Translations under genes and position numbers: made by a program | Origin: Baylisascaris procyonis | Lineage: Eukaryota; Nematoda; Chromadorea; Rhabditida; Ascarididae | Length of the DNA: 64,000 nt | NCBI GenBank assembly: GCA_037389465.1 | Contig: JAZARR010000213.1 | Location: forward strand, 4,818,501 to 4,882,500 | Direction: 5' to 3' | Notes under the pieces: generated by a model | Database searches by the model: none | Told to the model about the DNA's origin: nothing | Seen by the model: the letters and a program-made list of their open reading frames with translations, nothing else | In this document: positions 27,898 through 42,000 of the stretch, piece after piece | How positions within the stretch are numbered: position 1 is the stretch's first letter | How the letters are laid out: every line of letters starts with the position of its first letter

Positions 27898-28610
27898 CTA
27901 ATAAGTCGCTATAATAATACAGGATACTAGGCTATAATATTTCCATTTTTTTACTGGAAATGCTTCATAAATACTCTTCATTATTCGAATAGCATTTGAG
28001 TATGAAAGAGAAAGAGCAACTATTGTGATGGGCGGTTGCTACTGTATTGATGATGGTGACCTGAGTTTCGATTTCTTTGTCGATTTATTGATTTATCGAA
28101 TTTTTCCCCGATGAAACATCGATATTGAGGCAGTGAAATATGATTAATGACAACTCTTGCTACATTTTTTAAAATTGAATCTCACATATGCTGAAAATAT
28201 GCACAGATCCAATGAGAAGGAAGAAATGGTGAAATGAGTGAGCATTCCTCTCTTCCGTTCTATCGTTCTTTTTCCACATATCATTGAGTATTTATAAACT
28301 CTGAAGGAAGAATAGTGAAGGATAGTGGTTACTAAGAAGTCCTTTTTCTACAAAACAATAGTGCATTTCAAGCAGTGTTATTTTTTATATTATAAGAAGG
28401 GAGCACTCTGAAGTTACGTAAGCACATACACTCACTGCGCTATTTTTACTTTCCTTCGCGATGTTTGCATAGACAATGAAAAGCTGACTGTAAGCCGTTG
28501 AATCGTTTTTGTTGGGGCGGTGAGATTGCAATCTCTCTTAGCTTTGAAGCTTTGCAGCAACCATCCACCTTACTGACGCACAATGCAGTTTGACAGACAA
28601 TTGAAGGTAT

Positions 28611-28710
28611 TTGGAAGGGGGGGGGCGTGAATCTAGGAATTTGTTTTGGCGACTGTATTTCGAATATTTTGCTGCTTGCATCATCCTTCCCCCCCCCCCT
28701 CCCCCACCTC
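28611..28710. repeat. Opposed G-run and C-run (inverted homopolymer tracts)
   Basis: GGAA followed by ten G's near 28613-28626 faces CCTT followed by eleven C's near 28685-28700, about 60 bp apart. The arms are complementary, so a G:C hairpin is possible; G-quadruplex formation is an alternative. Noncoding; proline-rich ORFs across it are artefacts. Confidence 0.7.
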
Positions 28711-29871
28711 CTTCATGGCCTATATGGCCTCCTTTACCTGGTCGAATTGTTTTAATTTTTATTGGCAAGAAAATGATATTCCAAAAATGGTAAATTTTTT
28801 TGTGAAGGTGCTGCTCGAGTCGTGTTGGACATCAATTAATCACTGATAACATATTTAAAATTAAAAAATTGGGAAAGCACATCTGGGAAATACGGCGCGT
28901 TCAAGTTAATCGCGCAGATTTTTTTGTTTCGTTAAATGTTGTCATCTTTGATTAAACTTTAATTGATTAGCGAATTATTGAAGTGAAATATTACTGCAAA
29001 ATATTACACTATTGCGGCATGTGATTCTTTAATGCGAGTGGAATTATTGCCCATGTTTACTGTACTTTTTTAGCACAGTTGCACCACACAGTGATACAAA
29101 TATTATCGCCAATTTTGATGATAGAAACCGAGTTTCGTTGCATACGAGAAGAAGCGAGGGGGGCGATGCTTATATTCAGCACTTTTTCAAAGATTTCGAT
29201 TTGAATGCCTAGTTAGCTAAGCGATGCTTTAAATAAATAAGTTTTCAATAAATATTTCTGGATATTGTCACTGGAATACGATATGCTAAAGAGTTGTCAA
29301 CTATCTTATTCAACAACCCTATCCGTACCTAACACCGTACATCGTCTGGCTGTCAGACGGATCGACCCATCGATGAAAATGACTTATGGTCACACATATA
29401 ACCAATGGCACTTTGTAGTGGTCGTTAGTTGTTGTGTGAAAATGAAATGTGCTCGTTAAGTGCGAGAAACATTGTAATGTGGCATCTCTTCATTCGGCGA
29501 TCCGATCATTGCATCACCTTAAACCCATCTCAGTCATTCATCTCTTATGCATGCTTTTTCATATTGTTGAATGTGATATTTGACTATTTTAGTAGAATTT
29601 CGTTGTATTTTGTGATGGGAGATATGGGAATTTAGGGCTTACATTAGTACTTAAAAACTGAACTTTTTGATGTTTTCACATGAAATCATCTGTACAGATG
29701 GAAGCTGAGATAAATTGGTACCAAATATTTGCTGATTTAAGAATCTTTCAGACCATTTTTTGCACTGTTTGAATAGTTCTTTTTTTTTGCAGCCACAACC
29801 TTTGCAAAATTCAGTTTAGAATTTTTTCTTGAATGGAATTTTAAGGTTCACAATGAAAATACTTCTTACAG

Positions 29872-32800
29872 GGCAAATTGGCGGCCTCTGTGAAATGGCT
29901 AATTGGACGCGTTTATGGTGGTTCAGCGCCCGATTTGCTGCAGAATCCAATACGTTACAACGACAACGTAACTAATAAACTTTTTTTACTACTATCCGAT
30001 TTTTCTACGAATTACGAGCAAAATATTTCAACAGAGTTGAAGTGATTCAATGCTCGAGTATTTTTTTATTTGTTGAAGTTTCAGTGATGACGATGACTTC
30101 TTTATATTCATTAAGGGGTTTATTTTTCTATGCAAAAACGTCGTGTATTGTCGGTATCCTTTAAAAATATGTTCTAATTGAAGTATAGCGATTAAGACTG
30201 CTTTTTTTTTTTAAATTATTGATCATTTTGAATTTCTCTTTTAACTTTAATGTTTTCTTTTTATCACTCACAAATTTTATCACTTATATTATTCAGTGAT
30301 ATTATTATCGTCGAAATTATTGTTCATATGAATGTTTATAGGCACTTGCTTCTACTATTATATTCAATCTCGATGATTTGTTGATATAAAAGAACGATAA
30401 ATGTTAGATGTAAGCTGTATTGAAGTGATATGATTATTTGCAGAACACTTTCCAATTGGAGACGACTGTTGTAACGGCCTTGACGAATTCATCACTCTAT
30501 AGCAATGCGGCTGCGAAGATCTTCAAAGACCAAAATCTTATCAACGTTAGATTTTCTTGAAACTCGTGACATAGGGTGTTTTCTTTTTATTTGCTCCTAT
30601 AAATGTGATCGTTCGATATTTTCTATTTGGAAAAGCCGTTGAGTTGTCTTATTTAATTTCTTTTTTAATGCAATCAAATATATTCTAGAGGGGACGTTGA
30701 TTGTTTTTCGAGGTTAAAGTGGATAGCAATTGTCTTATTTTCTGTGATACTAAATTTATAAGATTCACAAGGCAAATAGTTGAGAGTGGACGCTTCAGAA
30801 ATTACTTCCGCTGAAAATTTTTAGTTCGCCGGATATGTACCTTCCTTTCTTTTAGCATTTTTTAAATAGTAACGTAACTTGAGCTTTAGACTAACCAGTG
30901 GCTCATATATTTGATATGGTCACTTTTTGTTTTATTCAAGTTTCAAAGTTTATTGGAATTGTTTAGTTACATGCCCTTGTAAATTAACCTTGCAAGAGCA
31001 CATTATGATGGATAGTGTCTGTGTCTGTGCGTATGTATGTGCGTGCCTGTCTGTCCAGAAGTTTCAAGTCCCGATTGTCTAAAACTAGAGTACAGGATTT
31101 ACTGGGTGTGCTGTGCGCTATAAGATGACTTCCTTTACCTTTGTTCTCGTTAATCCCCCATCTTCAAAAGAAGATATAGACATCTGGAAGCACGAAATGA
31201 TCTTATGCATTTTGCATTGATCGCATCAGAGAGAAAACTTTTCATGTAAGATTTGAATGAGTGCATTGATTCTTTTGTTATATAACGTCATGGTTCTATA
31301 CATTTATTATTTGTTTCTAATTTATGAAACCGGTTGGTCGGATGGGAGTGACACAAAGACGCATATCCCACTATATTCTTTGGCGAGTTTCTTCATGTGT
31401 TATTGAATTTCCAGCAGCCGCATGGTGTTGTGTTGCGCGCGTTGGCCAATCACTCGATACCGCTGATGATCTCAGGTGAGGAGGCTAACATCTCTGAAGC
31501 GATGCTAGCTTCCGTCCAGCCTTTCCACCAGGTTCATTTTTAATAACGTTTCCCACTGAATCGTTTAATTTTATTTTCGTCGTCTTGTTTCTCATAACTC
31601 ACATTTCCAATACCCTCGCACCTTGATTCGTGTTCCGGCTTCTTTTTATTCAGTAGGCCTGCGTATTGCTTTCCACCATTTATTAAGAGTTTGAAGTCAT
31701 TTTGTTAAATTATGAACTGTATGGGCACGATGTTGTTTCGAATGAATTTTCTTATCACGCCACAATATTCTTCCCATGAGAGGGTTCATCAGTCTTGATT
31801 TTAGAGCATCGTTAATGATGTTGCCGTATTTGAGGCTTTAGGTTGCCTTACAGCTGAGCAGGTTACGTAAATGGCTTCAGCAAGATGGCTGATTTTTCCT
31901 CTTCGTTAGGCATGATTTTCGTGCATAACGTCCAAGCAATCCCTGTTCTACCAGCCTTCCCCCTGCCCCATCCCTAGTTCCTTCAATATCCACTCCCATC
32001 TCTCGCCCCCTCCCCCCTCACACCTGGTTCTTCCTAAAATTTTGCGCTAAGACAAAATTCGATTAGTTTGATAGGTTGAGAAGGGAATTACTTGCCTCCA
32101 ACAGGCAAAAAATTGCAGTCTAAAATTTATGAGTGGTGGAACAAGACTTGCCTATATTTAGCGTTTCTATTACATTAAGAGGAAGTGAAATTGTGCAATG
32201 AAGTTTACTCATCTCTCGTAGAATGCAGAAAACATCTTTGAAGTGATCAGAGAGGGCGAACCCAATAACCATTTCTCATGCATATTTCTGGTAGGCGTCT
32301 CATTTTCCTCTTCCTCCTTATGAGTGTCTATAAGTAATCAGTTGAGTGATGATGTTTAAGGCAGCGCATTTGGCTGTGATGGACGCGTTGATGAGTGCGC
32401 ATATGCGTTCCATTATTACCATTGAGAGGGTCGTCGACGCTGTGCAGTAAGTATTACACGTTCTTATAACATTGTATTCGTTTTCTTGCAGAAATCTGTC
32501 GCTTTTGCAGGCAGAAGTGAATTTATCTTTTTGAGAACGAATATTGTGATTGCTTTATATTTGTGTTCACCTCACCTTTTGATTGTTATTTCGTGCATTA
32601 AGTGAGTTTATTATCGTTTAAAATGATCATTGATCCTATCGTAAGAAGTGGTAGAAATTTCGAGATTACTTATATTAAGAGTTTATATGATTTTGACTCA
32701 TTAAGAGTTAGCCGCTTTAACTGTGGAGTTGAAATATTTTTTAAGGTTTTGGCTGTAGTGGTTCGTTATGATTAGTCTCGTCTTCACTGGCCATGTTGAG

Positions 32801-35800
32801 TTGCATTTCAGGAATTATACAACAGTGGATAAGAGGGAAGAGCCTATGGATAGTGTGGATGCGCTTTTATTTTGGATCAATAAGATCTGTTTATTGGTTC
32901 GTGATGATATGGAAAAATGTCAAGCAATGAGGAAAGATCCAAATCAGTGTGAGCGTATAGTTTTTTAAGTATTCAAGCTTGTGACAAGAATTGTTTTTTT
33001 AAAGATATGTTGACTTCATGCTCGGTGTTTGAAACTACGGAAATTGGTTTATTTATAATGAAAGGTGTTATCATCATGCAATACCTAGCAATGAAGCTAT
33101 TATTGGCACTATTACGCAGATAAATGATAGCTTAATAGGTGGGCTATTACCGGAGTATATTGAAAAGTTTTTTTTAAGAGACGACTTATGCTAGTAAAAT
33201 GAGGAAAAGCAATTCGAAGCTCGTGATTAGGCGTGGAACTCGAGCTAGAAGCAACGAAATGAAAGGGGAAGAAAAGGCGATCGAACCATTTAGAATTGTT
33301 CGTTCATTATTACAAGAGGGTTAGAAAAATATTTTTCCCTTATTACTTTTATTATTTCCTCTATTTCTTTTATGTCTGAGAGGTTTCTTTCCTCTCTCGT
33401 TCCTCTAGCTAGACGCTCAATTCACCCATGTTCCTGCTCTTTCCTCGTTTAATTAGAAACTTTTTTGTTGATCAAGGGTGAATTTCAATATTAGATGTTC
33501 TACAATAAGATCAAGCAATAGTGTTCAATCGTGGTAATATCTCATTTTCATATTTATGCATTTATTTGTGGCGATATAAGGGTTATACAAATAATGTTGA
33601 AGTTGGTACGATGGTGGTACCTGAGATGGAGGATCTCTATGAGGATATGTGCGATGGGGCGTGTGTTTGCGCATTGGTTGCCTTCTATAAACCCGATGAA
33701 ATGCATATGCAAGGTACGCATTTGAGATGATTCTTGCAATTATGAATATAAAGTTGTGTAGCCAAAGAGAGGGGATCCAACAATCTCTTCTTGATCGTTG
33801 TTCATTTTTTAACATTACAACAACTTTGTTGTTTTACACTTATAAACGGTGATTGTTGCCTTTTATGCCAAGTGTTCTTGCAAGTAATCACCATTACACA
33901 ACACTTCGCTAAATATTTGTGTTTACTTGCACTAACAGTTTTGTAAGATGCAAGTAATTGTTGATCTACAGAGGGCATTACTTGTAGTAAAATGATGCCA
34001 CAAGTGGTACTAAGCTTGTCACTCTTTCTCTCCCCTCCCCTCCTAATTCCCCGCCTCCCTCCCTCATCCATTTGTTGTTGTGATGGATCACGTAGACAAT
34101 ATATTAAATATTATGTGCATTTTGGATGCAAGCATTGTCTATGCACCTTCAGCGTTGTACCTTTAATATTGCCCCATGAAGGGAAATCCCAACTGGACGG
34201 AACAACAAGCTTACCCATTCGATTTCTTCCTTATTGGGTGACACAACGGTGGAGAAGAGATTGAACACCTGAGGTGCGAGTTGTTGAAGGTTATCATTTC
34301 GTTTCCGGATGTTGACTGATTTCACATCGAATGATCTCTCTGAAAAGATCTACTGTTGCCATGTGGAAATTATTCAGTTTTTGAGTGGTACTGAAAAAGT
34401 GGCTCGCGCAGTTCCCGACGCATACGGCGATAACGAAGCGTAATTGGGGTTATTCATCGTTTTTCCTTGTCTACTGCGCGGTCGACAGTGAAGCTCCGAC
34501 CAGAATTGTTGCTTCCGCTCAGCCGAGCCACCCCACCCAACACCCTCATCGAGACAAGGGAGGCGGGATAGGTCTCGACAGTCACAGGAGGAACGACGGT
34601 GAATCGACTCGTCAGCATCCGACAGGCAGCAGACGAGCCTAAGCCCTAACCTTCGCGCGACCGACCTGCAAGTAGGACAGGCCGACCTAAAGACCATAGG
34701 AGGCAAGTGGACCAGAGAGGCATTAGGTCAGGGCAGGTGGAAGCGATATGAAGAGACATATTTGTAATGAATGCTGTGTTCATTGAAATAAATAAATTTG
34801 GCATTATCGCTGTAATAGTCAAAAAATATTGCGTTGCAGCCTGTTGTAGTTAGTTAGCAGCTTATGGGATGTATGAGTGGATGTTTCTCAAGTCGCTGAT
34901 GATGGATGTTTGCAGAGATTTGTTTCAATGACCCGATGAGTGTGGCGGATTGTCATTACAATTTAATGCTGCTGAAGTGAGTTCTCTTTTCACTTTTTTA
35001 CTCACACATTTAAAGAACGAATGGTTTTCAGTGCACTATGCTGTAGGATTTGTTTAGGGGCAATTATGTTTTAAAATGTGGTCGTCGGTAAAAGTAATTC
35101 GGCAATGACTGCATCACAATGAGTGCAATATAATGGGAGGAAATTCCTGCACTAAAAAAAACAATTCTTTCATAGAACGGATTATGTTTTTATGGCGCTC
35201 GAATAAGGGCATCAAACACAATTAACTCGGCTCATGAGCTTCAGTAATTAATGACAAACGATTTATTTATTATTTGATGCACTAATACACCGTTTAGAGT
35301 AAACGAAATTGCAAAATAAAGCGAATTAAACAAGCGAAACCGATGTAAAATGTCAGCAGAACAAGGTGGCATAAAAGAAAATTAGTAGTAAATGGTTCCA
35401 ACATGAAAGTTAACAAATTGACATTGATCTCAATTGCAGTTTATTCCCATAATTCAGATTTCTTCTAATTCGAACCTTGAAAACTCCTTTAGGTATAACT
35501 CGTCTAGAATGTGGTACTTAGATCGATATTATTTGGATCATTTTTACTGAATACAAACGTTTTCAAACAAAGTTTCGCAAAAAATGAGTTATCCACCAAT
35601 CGCATTCATGAAATCATTGGCCATAACTAGTAGCTATTGCACAGTTATATTCCTCGTTTTCTGTGAACAAAATTTATTGCGGGACCTGGGGTCGTCTATT
35701 GTTTTGTTTCTTCGGAGAGACCAAAATTTGAAAATGAGATTCATAGAAACATTGCAGAAAGCAAGGGATGGTGGTAGTGCATAGCGTAGTGCAAAGGGTT

Positions 35801-36064
35801 GATTTCATCTGCATCGTTTCTGCAGTAACGGAGAACGCAGGATGGGGGAATTTTGTGTCGATATACTTCCCCTATACCAGATAGATGTGAATTTCAGTTT
35901 TGCTGAGATTTGCCCCAATTTCAGGCGGTTTTGTGGTACTCTTTCGTTTAATCCTTTCTATTTTGAAATAGAGGATATTTTATATCTACACGAATCCCTA
36001 CAGCCAAACGTTAACGCATTCCTTGCCGACCTCTTCGATGCTTTTGAAAGCTCGACAACACATG
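29872..36064 (+). CDS. ptrn-1: ptrn-1 exons 1-8: N-terminal CAMSAP calponin-homology region
   Basis: The eight exons encode about 283 residues. Landmarks in order: KLAASVKWLIGRVYG (classic CAMSAP start of the CH region), AAHLAVMDALMSAHM, DALLFWINKICLLVRDDMEK, VVPEMEDLYEDMCDGACVCA, FYKPDEM, ICFNDPMSVADCHYNLMLLK and FEIEDILYLHESLQPNVNAF followed by LADLFDAFE. This order (F-W-I-N-K, then M-E-D-L-Y-x-D-x-x-D-G, then S-V-A-D-C, then L-Y-x-x-x-x-L-x-x-N-x-x) is the hallmark of CAMSAP_CH domains rather than of generic actin-binding CH pairs. In the intron between exons 6 and 7 sits a GC-rich insertion (34385-34745). Confidence 0.92.
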
Positions 36065-39000
36065 GTATGTCCAAAGTTTAATTCGTATTATCAGACAAAG
36101 TGAGGATATCGGTACTGATAACTTGTTGTTGATGCGTGTTGCTAGGGATCGTAGCAGCTGCAAATAAGTCATGAACAAAAGCGATTTAATCTTTATTTTA
36201 TGGTGCGGTTAGGACTGCGGCGGATTGCAAAATTCATAGCTGCGCTTGTCAAGGAAGCGGGCATGCAAGTCATAGCTGAGTGGTCTGTGCGCTGATGTAG
36301 ACGCAGGTGATATGCTGCTTCCTCAAATGTTGCGTACCTATTTGCTGCAGATCCTAGCCGCACCGTAATATAAATATTTACCCAGAAACACTTCACCGTT
36401 ATATCCTTGCAATACTTGAAATATTCTTAATTAAAACGTTTGTTTGAGAAGTTTATTTATATTTCTTATTCCACAAATCGCATCTCAGATTATATTTTTG
36501 AGAATCTTTTGCCCCAAAAAATGTGTTATGACGATGTGTGTGTGTGTATGTGTGCGTAATTGTCTGTCTATCCATTTCCTCCAATGTGCGATCCACAATG
36601 ATTATGCCGATGATGTTTGCCCATATTATTCTTCAAAGCAGCATGAACTCAGATCACCAATTATGTTTCCTAATGCATTGATGATACTTGTGAACGTTGG
36701 AAAATGTTTTTGTTTCATAAGCGATTAAATGTGGTCGATGAAAAAATCTTTATTGAGAATTCATCTAAGTGGTTGGTTATATATGCGGAAGAAGGAGAGG
36801 GATTGGATACTATCATTGCAAAGATTTATTGGGGACATGATGGGCGCTCGATCTTCCGATAAAACAGGAGTTTTATTAGCAATGTATGAGAGTTGAGGAT
36901 TACTGCCTTATTTTTTGAGTTATTGGTGCATTGTTCTGGTTTATTTTGGCCGATTGCAAAAAGCATATCACGACAGCCTATTTAGTACGTATTCCCATTT
37001 GTTCACCGTTTGTCTTCAAATATGACAAAAAGATATGGCCACTATGCAAAAACAACTGCCATCCTTCAATTGTCGATATTATTCACTCTCATTGCATATC
37101 GTCACTACTTTAGAAGATGATGGCTATTCAAATGATTTGGTGAACTGAGTCGAATGAGGGTATGTAAAAGCATCCTCTTTAGCAATATACTTAATGATAG
37201 ACGGTTGTGCGCAACAACGAATATAAAAGAAAATGCGCTTCGAGCTAGCTGTTCTTTATTAATGCGTTATTAGGTGATATTTCAGTGGCGAGCCCAGTGG
37301 ACCCAACACCCTCGAGGCGCTTTGTGCCCATTCAGGCGATTCCCGACCTTCGTTCGCAGAATTATCCCCACAGGCCGTTACACCCTATTAAAATGAAATA
37401 TGTGCAATCGTCGGTGCCAAGAAGTAGGTTACTTTATTTCCAGCTTTGCTCATTCCTTCATCAGATTTTGTTCTGATTAGTTCCATCTGTAGAATGGAAA
37501 GTAGGGCTTGGATATTATCATTGTAATAGTAGACTTAAATGACTTCAGCATCATTAATTTATATGTTTCTTGGCTGGTTAAGAGTAGAAGAGTGTCCATT
37601 GAGACAGAAGGGGAATGAGAAAGAAAGAGGGAGGAAGGGCTACAGTGGGAATGCGTTGTCAGTATAAACCTTTTTTGAAATTGTCAATTTGGAAATTATC
37701 AAAAATTAAAGGCAATTAACTAAACGCCCAGATATTTCATGTTGTTGGCAGTATAAATGATGTATCGGTCGAGATTTCCCCCAACATCTAAACGGTGTAT
37801 CGACGGCTGTCAACTAGGCGAAGGCAAGACTGCACCTATAGCTCATTGAATACACAGTTCACTTGCTATATATATATTCAATTGTTAAAATACGAAGAAC
37901 GCAGTTTCATATTGTTTCACATGAGATAGACATAACAATATGTGCAGTAATTTGAAATGATAGATCTATTCCATATTGCAGCAATGTCGGCAATGTCGGC
38001 GGATTCGCTATTGACGACAAGGTATGTACTGTGATTGTCTCGTTATTGTAACATAAATATGGGATATTTTTTGTGTGAGATTACTTTTTATTTGTTTACT
38101 GTTATCGAAATTCTTTATTTCCCATATTCTGTATTCGTTCTTTAATGGCACATAACAATAAACTGGATAATATAGGTGTGCATATTTTAAGATCTGGTGA
38201 CTCACTGCGTTATAACGTCCCACGAAGTCGACCTGCATTGAACGGTACAGAGACCACAAATTTCGGCGAACTCTTACAGGTTTCACTGCTATTCATTTAT
38301 GTTTGAATTTGGTAGGAAGAGGATTACAATCACCTAAGGAAAGGGCGAATCAAACAATATTTCAACACAAAATAATTGTCAAATGAAGGGAATTCTCTAT
38401 AGTTTCAGTCGTCTAATGCTGCGTTTCTTTTTTGAGAAGAAACTTAGCAGTGTGTATCCTTTTCACATTCGCTAATGAAGCGTGCATTCCTTTGCGACAG
38501 TTTTTTTTTTCCAATCGTTGGGACTTTGCTTCAAGCCAGCTGGCAATTGTTGGATATATATGGCTCCTTTATAATTTTTTGTTTTTTAAAATATTTAGAA
38601 TTTTGAATGCTAGCTATTGGGTCTGCGGTTATTTCGCATTGTTGGTTTGCTTAATGCTCATTACAAGAGAATGACCTTTGAAAGGATACGTTGAAAGAAC
38701 TCAAGTTCTCAGCAGTATCCCTGAGGAACGTCCTCAGAAAATGTTCTCTTTATTTGTCTCTTCGATTAAGTTATTCGGGTGTCTCGTTGATTCGTAATCT
38801 ACATTTATTTCTTTATATGTTTATTGTAGTGTTTAGGATATACTGCTGATAAAAAAAACATCAGCTGATGCACCTTAAACTTTGCCTGATGAAACTTTTG
38901 TTCTCTGTCTTTGCAAAGATGTTTTGGTATTTCTTCTTACTCGTTTAAAGGTAATTTAACTCTCAGTGCAGTATGAATTCATCTGAGCTAATTATATATC

Positions 39001-42000
39001 GCTTGATGATGATTTCATCTACATTTGCTTCAGTAATTGAGCACCGAAGTATAAACATGTCTAGAAAAATTCACTTTTTTTGCGTGCATTCAGTGTCATA
39101 GTCACGGAGAGAGACAGAACGAGAGAGGGGAAAACATTGAGAAATCTTTTTCTTATATAGTCAAAACGATATGCCGGAAAAAATTTCTATTAGATTTGAA
39201 TGGTTGCGTTAATCATTTAAAATAGATTCACCTTATCAGTCATTTCTTAGAGTTGAACTGCAGGCTATAAATCGTTTAGCATATAGTATGCTTTATTAAA
39301 GGCTACATATGAGGATCGAGTGGGTGTAGGGACGGATGGGTTGACGTCCACTCCTGGAGGGACATATTCACGCAGTGATTCGATGCCAGCTGCTAGTATT
39401 CGACTTGCTCTTGAGGAGAAGCGGCGTGAGCACGAAAAGAAACGATACTTGGAAACGTTCGTTGTTCTCATCTTCCTTTTTTTATCGACATTTGAAAGTT
39501 TTCCCTGAAACGTATCATTGTGGGAATTATATGGAGCATTAGAATGTGTAGATGCGAGTAATGCTCATTCATTTAGTCCAATTTCAGTCACTGTGCCGAT
39601 TGCACTGTTCTTACAAGTTTAGTAATTAATCCGAGTTCTCTTATATTGTGGAAATTAATGAAAGTTCACTTAAACGTTTTTCGTTTGTGAAAAGTTGATT
39701 TGACATTAAAAACAGTTGTTGTTTTCGGGGCATCTTATATTAACGTTTGGGAAAAATCACATCTGCAAAAAGGAGGAGGTCTTAGATCCCTTAAAATCTC
39801 TGCTCCTTGCGCATAGCATATGCGTAATGAACGTTTTGGCTTCATTCATTGGCCTGTCAATATAAGGACCCGCTCGATTCGTCTCCGATAAAATGCGGCT
39901 TCTAATAACAATTTTTTGATCAGCCCGAATTCCTCAGGGAGGCTCAAAGCCCCTTGTGTGAAAAATGAAAAATGAAGTTTAATATTCCATAATAAAGTCG
40001 AGGTATTGAATAAACATCTTAGAGTGTCCTACTCTTCGTATCGAATATACCCAGCCTTTCTGAACCAGAAAAGCAAGCCCTTATTTCTCGTGGGCTTGTC
40101 ATGAAAATCACTGATTGGTTCTATAGAAATCTCCGACTTAAAACCTAAAACTATCTTGACCTCTATATTACACTGTGGTAGTCCCTCAGAAGTTCGACTT
40201 GGCTGCCTCTATCTAGAGTTGGTCATTAATAATGTGATGGCTGTTGCAACGAGTCGTTGAGCTTCGTGGATAAAGATTTTATGCATGCATTCGCATATCC
40301 TAAAGTAATAGTTACCGTGTACTTGATTCAGTAATATCAGAAGTATGTACTAATCACTTCATAGCTCCCAGGCTATCGTTTATAAAACATTCAAACGCAT
40401 AATTGCGTTATGCAAAGAGTTTCATTGAGTGCTTTCGAATGTGTCAATCAAAATTGTAGATTTATCCGCTTTCCTATTCAATGTCATGTATCTGTATTAA
40501 TGTTAGTAGAAGCGTTCAGCATTTCGTTTATTGTATCAGTGGGCGCATCTGTGAAATTACCTGCAAAGTTGGGGTAATCAAAGAGTTAACAACATTGCAT
40601 TTTTATGGGGAGGTGTCTGCTGTGATACTGTTTGCAGTTTTGCATTACTCTTGAAATGTTTTCTCTTCAGAAATCTGAGTGAGTCAGAACGCGTGCAGAA
40701 GCAGAAGGACGCATTTTTTGCACTTATGCAACGTCTTGAAAAGGTCTTTTTGCATATCTTTTTTGATTTCGGTGAACTTTCTCCACTTTTTTATTAATCT
40801 CATCTCTTGGGCACATTCAATTAAAATTGAGTATCGAATTGACCTCTGTTATTGAGTAGCTTTAGGCACTATTCACTTTGTGCTCTTTGCCCATATTTAG
40901 CTCTTCATTCATACAAAATTCTGTCATAGAGCAATAATTTGTATTTGGAGAGAGATATAAGGAGGAGGATGAAGGGGTGGATTTAGAGCCAAGTTGATAT
41001 TATCGTCGTTTGAGCAATAGTGGAAGAATAATAGGCTAACCTCCTTCCCTCCCTCTCCTTTACCCCCATCGCATGTCACGTCTTATCTCTTGAATAAAAA
41101 AACAACTGTAATCATTTCTAAATAAAAACCTTCCCAATTTTGAACACATCACTTCAATTTTGCCTCCATTGTAGTATATTATTCTGCATGTTTTGCATAG
41201 TTATTATTTGCTTCGATGCTAAGGAAGATAAAATTATTATATTTTACATTCCAGTTTCATGCGCGGAACTGTTGAAATTACGCAGAGTATTTTTGATCGC
41301 AATTTTTTTCACTATGAAAGATTTTTCGAGATTTATTATTATTATTTTTTTTTTGTAGAATTATGATTTTTTCATTCGCATGAATTGAGTTTTTGTTCGC
41401 CTAAGCTTTCCTATTCGGTTGCATTGTTATGCTTGTTGGCATTGAGGCCATTACGCAAGATTTTGTTAGGCAAGAAGAGAGAGGGAAGAGGATAGGGGAA
41501 TCGAGAGCAGTTGAACACTGGACGAGTGATGCGAGCATCTTTTAGCAATTTGGGCAGAAATTTCACATGTGGAATTTAATAATTTGCCACCAATATTTTT
41601 CAATTCCGACATAGTGTATTTTTTTTGTAAGGAAATTGAATGAGAATCATCCTTCAAGATGCAGTAGGCGATTTGCTAAGTGATAATTTGAGTATTTAAA
41701 GAAGAGATTTTTTAATTTGTGCTAGATAACAATGATGGATATTCACAGCGTTAGAATGAGGTGCTATTTTCTGAATTCACTTTAAGTCGATAGATGCATT
41801 GTAGGCATTCCTTTCGTCGAGAGGACACAGATTATGCGCTTCGAAATGTAATCTAGAAAGGTATCAGACCCATTGATTATGCCGCAACATCCTTCCTCAG
41901 TCGTTTCCAAGGTGTTCACAGATAAATCTGACATTAGAATGAATATTAAAAATCTGAGGCAACAAGCCTCGAGGGTAGGCCGATCTAGCACACATCACAA

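Noticed and set aside
34374..34706. 110-codon minus-strand ORF
   Set aside because: Lies in the GC-rich insertion, where stops are rare in all frames. The opposite strand shows a more transcript-like end.
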